The notes beneath the pieces are model-generated. The model made no database searches. It was not told where the DNA came from and saw nothing but the letters and a program-made list of their open reading frames with translations. This document shows positions 12,801 to 24,800 of a DNA stretch of 64,000 bases, one piece after another. Source of the DNA: Panopea generosa (lineage: Eukaryota; Mollusca; Bivalvia; Adapedonta; Hiatellidae); NCBI GenBank assembly GCA_029582155.1, contig CM055897.1, positions 91,959,829 to 92,023,828 of the forward strand, given 5' to 3'. The position numbers were made by a program, and so were the translations under genes. The number at the start of each line of letters is the position of its first letter. Position 1 is the first letter of the stretch.

Positions 12801-15800
12801 ACTTGATAGCAAACCGATATTTGTACTCCTAAAATCCAATTACAGAAATCAAAATATCTTTGGTTAAAGAGACACATTGATCATGAATAGATAAAATTTA
12901 TCATTACATGAATTCAACCTTGACCTTTGATCAAGATGGATATGTGCTCAGTTCACAGGGGGCTTTTATAACCCAATGATCAATGAAACTTGCACTTTCA
13001 ATGACACAACTTTGCATAGCATTGCATAAAAAAACATCACATCATGTATTTAACTTTCATGAGAATGAATCAGGTCTCACTACACAGTTGAATTTTGTTC
13101 TTTGTTCTATGTAAAGTAAGGTCTAGGATTTCCTTTGTAAAAAAAGAATTCCACATAGAAATTTTTTGTATTTTTTTTTTCATAGCAGGAATGTAAACCC
13201 ACATAAAAATGCAGGATAACTGGTAGGTTGACCAAGTTTTTTTTTAAAGAGGGTGCAGTGACACCTTGAGATTTTTTGAAAAAAGAAGTCCTCAAATGCT
13301 CATAAATATACATATATATATATGTTTATGTTGAAATCCTATAAAAGTAACTTTTTTGACACCAGTGATGTCTTATTGCAGTATATGTTATACTGACTTT
13401 TGCTCTACTCATCTGCAGCAAGAAATCACAACTACTATGAACCGTTTTGAAAATATTTCAAAACCAAATTAAATAGGCCTTGTTTTGAAGCGTAAGAATC
13501 ATGTAACCATAAGAAAAAAGGGGCGTATCTGTGTAGTGAGACGTTCTGGTAAGTGGTACAACTCACTTAGGTAATGTATTCATCAAGTAAACTATATAAG
13601 AGAAGGATACTTATCAACAAGAGTTTACTTTGGTGCTCTCACCTTAACTGTGTTGAGCATGTCTTTAGTGAATGTACATGTGTGTACTGTCTTGAATGCC
13701 TTTATGGTACTCCTAGATGGCAGTCTGCTGGCTTCAGCACTTGCTACATCCTGTTATAGAGTTCAATAACAAGTAAATCTTGTTAATTAAATGCATATTT
13801 TAACACAATTATCTTACAGCATATCCGAATATTGCACACCAGAGTAGGGTTCTGTTCCAACCATATAGTAAATAGTTCTTATCTTATAGTCACCAACAGA
13901 GCACATATAAAATATCAACAGTACTTGTTTTCCTGCAATGAAAACACAAGAAAACATTTACTTCAAACAGACCGTTCAGATGATTTACCCCTATTTAAGG
14001 TTATCGTAGCTTCATGTGAAAATATTAACTTTTACTCAAAACAAGATAGTATAAAATTACACACTGTTTTGTATCATTTGATACAAAGTATGCTTAAATC
14101 AATACATAGTATAAGTCAGTACAAATAGTATAATGTTTAAGTCTTCATTTCTGTACACTTTTATTAATCTTGCACATAAAACTCATGTAATGTGTTGCGC
14201 ATGTTACTCAGCTAACTTGCCGTCATCAACAGTATGCGGTATCTTTCTACTTGAAGGTTAGATTAGAACCATAGGAAATACATTCAGTTCAACAGATACG
14301 TGTATATACAGAATATGGCACTGAAGTTTATAAGAAAGAAAAAGCTTAAAAAGCACAGTCACTTGTTTCTCTCCACTTTGATCAAGACAGCAATCCTGGC
14401 TGTCACCTGGGAAGTGAGATTGTGGATGGTCATGAAACAACAGTAGTTGGTGCTGGTACTATGACAAGACTACATAAACATTATCAGCTATATTATGGAG
14501 CATTACTTATACAAGCCAAATAACTAGAGTAAAAAAATGTAACTAAACATACCACCGTAATTTACACTGTATTATACAGACATGTATAAATGACTTACTG
14601 TATTCACATTCTCAAAAACAGGGTTGTCCCATGCAGCAAACATGTCTTCAACACTCTGTAGGTCTTATAAAAGGAAGAGTGTTATAATTAGACAACATAT
14701 TTTCTTTAAGTCTCCTTATTATTAAAGTCTGTTACATTTAAGACGACCGCAGCGTGGTCTAGTGGTAGAGCATCTGCCTCGCATGCAGAAGGTTGTGGGT
14801 TCGATCCCCGGCCTGTTCATACCAAAGACTTTAAAAATGGTAATAGAAGCTAGAAGCTTCCTCGCTTGAAGCTCAGCATTAAGAGGAGAGTTCTAGGTCT
14901 GGTCGGCCCAGTGTCAGTATAATGTGACTGGATGGAGTATCATACCATGTGTCTGCTGCATGATACTCCAGTGTGACAGCGCTCAGAATACTGTCTCAAG
15001 TAGACACCATCGTGAAAAATTGTTGACACCATACAACAACGTTACATTTAAGGAATTAATTTTATTTGTTAAACTTTTACAAGATATATGTCACGGGGAA
15101 AACCCATATCACCCACAAGTAGAAAATGGAGAAAAGTCAAGCCTACCTTGTATTCAAACATTTATGTAATTGTTACAGCTGAAGTGGGAATAGAGTCATG
15201 TATTTGTTATAGTTGGAATGGGAACCAGATTCATGTAATTGTTACAGCTGGAATGGGAACCAGGTTCATCTTATTGTTACAGCTAGAATGGGAACTAGGT
15301 TCATGTAATTGTTACAGCTGAAATGGGAACCAGATTCATGTTATTGTTACAGCTGGAATGGGAACCAGATTCATGTAATTGTTACAGCTGGAATGGGAAC
15401 CAGGTTCATGTAACTGTTACAGCTGAAATGGGACCCAGGTTCATCAGGACCACTCCTAATATATTGGTAACATTGTCTTTAATATAAAATATGTCAGAAG
15501 CTAAAAATGAGCAACGCCATGAATAACGAATGTGTATATAGGTTCCAAAAGGTGTAAGGTCACAGGATAGAAATATGTTCATAACCTTTATTTCTTAAAG
15601 GCTCATTAAACTTCCAAAATGGTCGTTTTTAGTTTTAATTTAAGTCAGTTTTACTATTCAAGATGACAGAATAATGTTTATTTGATCACTGAGAGACTTT
15701 GCAAATGAAAAAATAAATATAAAGCACATTATTAGTACATAATTAAGAACGGGTTTTGTTTACAAATCAATGTTCGTCTCTTTTCGATAAACTGTAGGGG

Positions 15801-18800
15801 ATGCGATTAAAAATCAAATAATCGCTTGCGGTTAGATAGTTTTTAAGAATATCCCCTTTATTCCCCTCAATGTATTAATGAACTGGAACCCACAAGCATA
15901 TTTAATGCACGTAAGCGATGAAATGTCCATATAAAATTAAAAGTAAAATTACTTTTTTAATAACTGTACTAAACAAATCACTCTTGGTAGACTCTCAATA
16001 TTGACTGCAATAAAGTGAATTGTGACGTTATAACGTGTGCGATAGTATTTATAACAAGTATATGCAAGGGAGGATCCTGAGAAAGAGTTACTAGACCAAA
16101 CAAGTATTCCATACTCATTGTTTTTCATTGCGTATAAATAAAATAATGCGTATTACGTTCGATACAGTTTTATTGCAGACATCAATATATTTTAAAAAAA
16201 AAAAAGAAAACCCAATAACAATACACAATATTAGTGAAACCATAACTTTTCTAATCTTGTTAATGAACCTCTTATCTTATGGTCTTTATCCACACACGTC
16301 CACTGCAGTATTCATTTGTTACTTCCGAACACTGGCAGAGGGACAGTTGGAAAGCAACCGTGTCATTATGGAATTACAAAAATGTAAACAAAAGTTAAAA
16401 GTTTGGTCTGCTTGTCTAAGAAATACACATTTTGATCGAAGTTATTTATTTTCTCCCTTTCTTAATAACAGTCACTAAGGGGTCTACAGGAATTGTTTTA
16501 GCAATACTATAAACACATTTATTTACAATCATTTTTGTTATTATCAAAAATAGTGCATTTTGGAAGTTTAATGAGGCTGTAATTTTTTATCAAGAATTTC
16601 CCATCAGCAAATATTTTGTTTTTTGTTGCTTTTGGCAGTGGTGGTGGTGGTGGTGGTGGGAGGGGGATGGGTGGAAGAAGCTTCAAAAAACAATTTTATT
16701 AAGCAATGACACATACCTCACTTTCAACTAGCAATATTTAGTTGAGCAACATTAATATGCTCCTTACAGTGATTAAATATGCATAATCGGGCTGAAGTAT
16801 ATACCTACATTAATGACATTGCCATCTGGTATTATATATATGTAAATAAAGTTTAGTTTTTTCCATGAACATCATCAAGTTATTATTATTATAACAATCT
16901 TATCACTAACCAGGTGTTTGAGTGTTTTGTGTTTTCAAGCAGTCATGACCACCTCTCCATTTGACCTGTATGTCTGTATCATCATCATTATAGTGGTCAG
17001 CCATCAGTCCATGCACAGCAGAACTTGGACCTGGTGTGGTACTTGAACACACCTGGGAGGCTCCTGTATCACAATGTGATGTGTTTGTACGTGTTCTGGA
17101 CCTGCAGCTACCAGGAACTGTCTTGAACTCAGTCATATACTTTTCTGTAAATGTTCATGAATACATGTATATTAATAAAATGTATTCCCAAACATATGCT
17201 AAACAGATACATTTTCTCTTCCATATATTTATGAATAGAATTATACAAAACAGCTTTCTACCTTAAAAGGTCTTTTTATCTTTTGTTTGCATGATTCCAT
17301 AAGCAATATGTGTACAGAACATTTTTATATAGATTATCAATTAATGATTAAATCACAAACATGTATTCCATTCTGTGATAGTTTTCTGGTATTTTACCAT
17401 TTAATCTTATACAACTGCTTAACCATTTTCAAATATTTTTAAACACCACAGAATGATGTCATATGTTGTTTTTATTTGCTATTTGCACATCTTATCTTAG
17501 TTTCTAAAACCATTAATTGTTGGACAGAATATCCTGTAATAGTCTAAGGGAGGTAAATGTTATCAACTTAATTGTTCAGTACCTCATAAATATTCTCCCC
17601 TGCAGTATACATAATTTTATAATCATAATTTTAATATCTACAAATACGGTATTTCTGTAAATTGTTTTATATGGAATTTGATATTTGAATATGGGAACGA
17701 CAATCATTTTGATGATATGAGGATGATAATTATGATGATGGTAATGATGATGGGGATGATAATAATGATGGTTATGATGATGGTAATGATGATGGGGATG
17801 ATGATGGATATGATGATGGTAATGATGATGGGGATGTTGATGGTTATGATGATGGTAATGATGATGAGGATGATGATGATAATGATGAAGCATAAACACT
17901 GTGGTATTATCATAATGATGGTAGTGTAAAACTTTACTAATATAAAAGAATTCATGGTTCTAACAAAAAAGTCTTAAATTGTAATGTTTTTATTCTTTTT
18001 TATTTGTAATACATGGCAGGTTATGTATGGCATATCCTGTTTTATTGGTGAAGGAAGACCTTAGAGTAAAACTGAGTAGAACAACTGTCCTTCTGCAAGT
18101 ATGATTGATTGATTGAATATTTAGCATCATTTTTATGCCATCGAGGGCTAACAGACCATCAGTTAACCTAACCACTGTTTTCTGGGATCCTGGCAAGTTA
18201 ACCAGAACTGTATCACACCCCATCTCTGCAAGTAACGGATAACTTTCCCACTTGAAACGAGAGACGAATGACAATGAGATGCAATGTCATATATCAATCA
18301 TCAAGGAGACTGTTGCCGGGCGGGGATTCAAACTCACAACCACTGGATTGATAGTCAGATGCGTAACCAACTAAGCTATTCGGGCCCTGCAAGTAACTGG
18401 CACACTTGCTCAAAATAAAATTTTGGATCGAGCCAGATTTGAACCCTCAACCTCAGCAGTAAGAGGTAAGATGTCATTATATGAAAGTACCTTAATCACT
18501 TAGCCACCAAGGACCCAAAACAGTTGAGGAATATATATGTGTAACATAAATCTTCTAGATAAGGACAATGTTAGTTTATACAAACAACTCTCTCTCTCCA
18601 TTATTGTACCTTGTTTGTTAATGGCAGCAATCCTCTGTGATAATCTCAATCAAAAAATATGCAGAAATAAATACAGACAAAAAATAATAAAATGCTATTT
18701 AAAAGCAAAAGTATAGGATGACAGTGATGTAATAGTGGTGCTTTATAAACCGCAGAATTATATTTAGAACTGATATATACCTGGCAGCACTTGATGACCT

Positions 18801-21800
18801 GCAGCAGTGGTTGATATGAGTGAAGCTTCGGGCATCTTTATCTGGACCGACACTGTATAAATAAATAATCAATATCATGTCAAGACCTCCTTTAAAAATA
18901 TATTTTGGAATAAATTGACAGCTTTCATGTTAATGAAAATTTTCTTCAACAAACTAATTCTATTACCAAAGACTCGTTTACTTTTTACAAAGTTTTATTA
19001 TGGAAAGAAGATAGTTCCCAGAAGGTTTCCATAAAACTGAAGTCTTTGTTTTTGATAGTTTAGTAGCATAGTTTGTGACAAAGTCTCTTTTCACCTTTTC
19101 AAGCAAACGCTAAATTTAAATAAACAAGCTTCATCATTTAAATTCCGGGATTGCACGTTGCAAGACTACTAACAGTTTAATGCCATCACCAACATTGACT
19201 TTTATCCATTTTGTAGTATTTCATAAATGGTTAAAAGTTATCAACAAAATTGCAAATTTGTGTTGATTATTTAAATGTATTTGTGTGTTAGACAGGTTGA
19301 CAAACTTATCTACACCCAGTAAAGTAAAAGTACATGTACAAGACTGTTACCGTCACTTGTATCACTTGTACTGCAACCCTTCCATTCTGATACAGGAACT
19401 GTTGTACCAAGACGGCTGTGTACAAACATCTTTTCTCCTATAATAAAAAAATCTAATATTGTGCCTTGAATTACAACAAAGTCTGCAGGTATTCAGGTAC
19501 AGTTTTATAAACATGCATGCTCCCTGGAAAATTATTGTAAATCAAAGAAAAATCACTCAACTCTTGCATTTATTCTGCAGTTCACAAAATTTTAATGTGA
19601 GCAAAGTTCATCATTTTTCATGATTTCAAAACACATTTATGTTTCTCATTAGAATCTTCTTTTAATGTTTTACTGCAAACATTTTAACTTAAAATTTAAA
19701 ATATTTGTAAGAACCATTGCTCAAAATGATGAGCATTGCATTCTTAGATGAGAAGTGCTTTTAACAATTTGACAAAGACGAAATGAAATAGATCAATCAG
19801 AAACAATACGACTCTAAAGACTTGTAAATGTAAAGTGAATTAATGTTTGAAATCTAAACAGTTACTTTGTGCCAGACATCTCTGATAGTATTGTATATAC
19901 CATCTGTTCAGTACTATAATTAGGATGTCTGCATGTATTGATATCATAAGTAGTGTTATCCTGAGGACATAAAGTATGATACCCAACCTGGTTACATTAT
20001 ACTGACACCTGGTCAACCAGTCCTACAACTATTTCTAAATGTTGAGCGCCAAGCAATGAAGTTTCTAGTATCATTTTTAAAGCCTGTGAGGGGATTGCAC
20101 CAACAACCTCATGTAAGGTTTGTAATAATATCCCTAACCACCACTAACGGTCCATCTTGTCACTGAAACCACTAAAATATAGTGTTTGTACTTCATGGTT
20201 TCATAAAGTTTGTATTATACATTATCTTATGACAAACAAAAATGTTTTCAAACCTGTTATTGGATCAGTCATCTGTATCCAGTGGTTGTCATGGTTACTA
20301 TACATCCCCTCTTTGTTTGACTTGACTTCATTTTTGCTGTCTTAATTACAACACAAATATATCTTCAAGATAAATGAAATACATCAAAGACTGTTTCATT
20401 TAGACATTTCATTTCAATTTGACAGTGTATCTTTATCTTTAAGGGAACGTTTGCTTTTATAATAAAATATCAATAATATACAAATTAAATTGACCCAACA
20501 AATCATTACAAGTTTATTTCCAACACCAGGTATTTATATAATACTGTATCTGTACCAGTGAAATTAATCTATTTTGATCTTATATTGCCATACATAATTG
20601 TTTAACAATAATTGTCTCTTATGGTTTGCTATGAACTACATGTAAAAATAGATAAGCGTTATTTTAGTATTAACTTATGTGTTACCTCGTTTGCTGGTTT
20701 CTTCTGTATGTGAAGTCTGTATTTTCTTTGAATATATGTTATTTTCTGTATTAACTGTATATTTCATGTGATCAGCATGTTCAAATGCAGGTGCCTGACT
20801 ACATTTAGTTACATCAGACATCACTTCTGTATCATATTTAACACTAGTAGAAACATCCACAGAAGCTTTGCTTTCCTGTACAACAACTTTGTTCAGTTCA
20901 ACTGGACCTGTTTCTCCAGTTTCAACATTACTACTTATATTACATAAAGTATCATCGTTAATGTCAGATTCTTCAAACTCTTTACCCTTGTTGCAAGTAT
21001 TAGATGGGTCCTTTTCTTCCATAACATCAACTTCAAAAGAACTCCAACATTCTGAGTTACTCTTATTTACATTTATATCATCATCAGTTGTGTAGCACGA
21101 ACTCCATGATGAGCAACCAGAATAGCTAATGTTCTCAAATTTATAACCAATGTTTGCTTTCTTCAGAATTCTTTGATCATCAACTGAACAACTACCTTCC
21201 TCAGACTCATTGCTCTCTGTTTCAGTCTGTGTTGGTGTAAATATATCAGAAAATGTCACTCTACTGGTTGGAGTCTGGTTTTCTAAATTTGACGATACAC
21301 TTTGAATTGATGCTTGTGTTTGGGGTTTCAGTAACTGAGTAATTGAAGGACTTTCTATGTCAGCAGTCATACAGTTTTCACTTGAGAGTATATTACAAAC
21401 CCTTTTTTTGGTATTTTGGTTTAAGTCTTCATGGATTTGATAAACATCCTGTGATGGCCCATTTCTCTGAGATGGTTCTACAGTATCAAGACTGAACTGT
21501 GTGTCATCTACACATTCAGCATGTTCATGAAGACAATTTAACTCTAATTGGTTATTCCTAATTTCATGTTTGTTTACTTCAATATCTTCAGAATTACAAA
21601 ATGACTCATTCTCCTTCATCTCAACATTTGGTGATAATCCATCTGGTTCAGTCAAAACAAAATTAGGTTCTTCTTCATATATATGATCTAATCTTGGTGA
21701 AAATCCTTCGGATGTTGGTGTTCTGTTGCCAAATATATTCAAGTCATGTTCATCAGTATCTTGTTTCAATTCCTGAGATAATGCCATTTCTGTCATTCCA

Positions 21801-24800
21801 TCACTGAGACCTGATTGACTTTGTGCCATAACAGGACTAAAGCCTTGTGTACAATATTCCATTGGCTCATACTGCTTGTTTTCATTAGTTTCCATTTCAT
21901 TTACAACTCGGTCTGTCTCTCCTTGTTCGTTTCCTGACATGACAGTCATATCAAATGGCACTGCTGTCAATATTTCTTCATTGATTTCATTGCTAAAGTT
22001 ATAAATATCAGGTAAGTTTTTGAATAACTGACTTCCACTGATGTTTTCTTCAGTAAATGTTTCTTGATATGGTATGTCTTGTATTTCATCAATATCTAAA
22101 TGTTTCCACTGAAAATGTTCTTTTGCCTTTATGCTTGGAACTTCTAGGGTATCACTGATCATTTCATTTTTGTCAATATTAGGTGAACTGCAGATCCTGG
22201 AAATATCATTTTCACAACTACCCACTGCACTGCAAACAGAGCAAGGTTCCAAAGAAAGCTTTAAATGTTTCTCATGATTTCTGGCGTTTTTATCATGGTC
22301 TTTCAATTCCTCATAATTATCAGTTCCCAAGATGTCTTTAGCAAGACCTTCGATATCATTGACAAACCTGTTATAGTGGTTTTCAAACTTTAATGGTACT
22401 GATACGTATGGGTCACTTTCATGGTTAGTATCATTATCTAAGTCATGTGCCTTGTGCTGCATGAAGTAACATACAGGTATATTTTCATTGTCTTCAGGAT
22501 CAACAGTTACAGTTGCAGCTTTCTGTTTCACAAGTTTAGATAGTTTTGATGCTGTTGTTGCTTTACAAAAATCAATTTCAACATTTGGTCTCTTTCTTGC
22601 CAATCTTAAACTTGGAGCACAAAATTCACTTGCATCATTTTTGTCTAACAAATCTATTGGCTGATCACTACCTGAATTTTGTACTTGTTTTGGGTATTCC
22701 TGGACAAAGCTATGCATTTGAGTTCTATTCCTTACAGTATTGCCATGTGATGTATTCACTGTACAATCTTCTGAAGAATTAATCTCTTGTCCACCAAGCG
22801 ATGGCCTCAGCTTGCCTATTTCTTTCAAATGTTCAGTTACACCTGGACGTTTTCTAAATCTCTGCAAAGAACTAAATGAGTTCTTGTCTGATATCACTGT
22901 AGAGCCTGATATGATTTGTGACATCTTCTTCAAACTCTCATCAATATTTACTGAATTTGTTTTAACAGTTTCAAATTTGCCAATTATTTTTTTGTATTCT
23001 GATAAACTGGATTTGGGTCGAGGTTTTGGGACCAATTCTTTCTGGGGTTGTCCCAGTATTTCATTTATACTTTTGGCTGCATCATTCAGCAATTTTGGGT
23101 TAGATAATATTTCATTTTTTGTACACATTTGAAATTTGTTGTCTCCCATTTCATTCATCAAAGTTTTGGATTCTGAAATATTAGTGTTTTGAAGATTACA
23201 TCTCTCTGTTATTTTCACATCATCATCTTTAGTCTCTTTAAACTCTCCTTTTGCCTCTACATTATCTGCACTTGAGAGCTTCAGTGATGTGGTATCTGTG
23301 ATGTATGATTCTGTGGTGTCAGTTTCTGTTTCATGATCAATCAGATCACAATCTGCATCAGATTCAGAAACAAGACATTTAGCACCATTATCTGATTTCC
23401 ATGTATCTAAAGACACGGTCTTGGGTGTTTTGAAGTCATCAGCTACTTTTAATTGTTTGGCAATTCGTTTTGCTCTTTTGGAAAACATGGTGTCTCTGAG
23501 ATCAGATGGTGATATAGCACATTTCTCTTGGGTCTTTTTAAAGTTGGATGAATCAGTTGATAAAACTTTAGCACTATCTTGTTCACATGACGGGATCACA
23601 GGACTTGCTATCAAGTTCTCTTTTCTCAAGAAATTATTGATGAGGTCTGTTGTGCACTGTAGCAGTGTTTCCCAATCTTTAAATTCAACTAATGTTTTTG
23701 CTGGATCAAAGGTCACATCATACTCAGTTAATGGACATATCACATTCAGGATATAGACTGGATATCTGTCTGTATTCTTTGTTGGACTGGTAGTAACTAG
23801 TGATCTGGTCATCATTTCAGGAGTGCTTCCAGACTGTCCATACTTCCTCTTAAAGATTGTAGATTTAAGAAGACACTGATTAATAAGTTTGTGGATTTTG
23901 GTTTTCAGAACTAAGCGCCCATTTATATATACAAACTGAAGATCTTTCTTCAAATGACCTTCCCTTCCGATATGACCTTCAACTGAAAAGTGACCTTTCG
24001 AACCTTTGACCTCTATCAATGACTTGGCTCTAGAAGAGCCAAACAGATGCGTAAAGGTTATCAGGCTGCTGGTACATTTGTGTGTCTGCAACACAATGAC
24101 ACCGGTGGCATCATTTCTCAGACTGATAGATACACCTGGTTTGACAAGTGCTAAACCTTCTACCCGCTGTCTTATCCTTTCAAGTTCAAGATTCTCATTC
24201 GTAGATTTTTTTCTCACTGGAAACTTTTTAAAGAGATCATGAACTGTGACAGTTGTACCAATACTAGGACGAGGCTGAGATGATTCAGTAACTTTATGAG
24301 CATTTCCATTTTGGAATATTTTACAATAAGTTGTACTGGACTGTTTTGTGCGCGAACTAATCTCTAATATACTACATGAATCTCTGATACTGGCAAGTGC
24401 TTCTCCCCGGTAGCCAAAGTAGCACAGGTTGTCTAGGTCAGACACATTGTGACATTTACTGGTGGCATATCTGGAACAAAAACATGCAAGGTATTATTTA
24501 AATGTGTACACTGAACTATTTATTTTAACATTATTGTGACTGCAAAACAAGTTCTTATAGCTTATGCATACCATAACTGATGTATTAACCTGTTAAATCA
24601 GTACTTAACAGATGAGTGTGAGTATATGAAGTTCCTTGCTCAAGGACAAGACACATGGGTCTTGCAGAGATCTACCATTAGAACAAACACTAGGTTAATG
24701 ATCTCTTTATGTTTAGGCAACTACATTTTAGCCTTATCCACTACTTTTCTGAACCTGGACAGTAGTGAAGTAGATAGAGTGATGGCCATTTACACTATAG

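Noticed and set aside
14744-14820. Functional tRNA gene
   Set aside because: It has good A- and B-boxes but is continuous with a SINE body and target-site duplications.
17576-17955. His-rich, Met-rich and Ile-rich ORFs on both strands
   Set aside because: Products of a GAT-type tandem repeat; no domain and no splice support.
20868-24242. Several plus-strand ORFs of 75-130 codons
   Set aside because: Shadows of the giant MLH3 exon.
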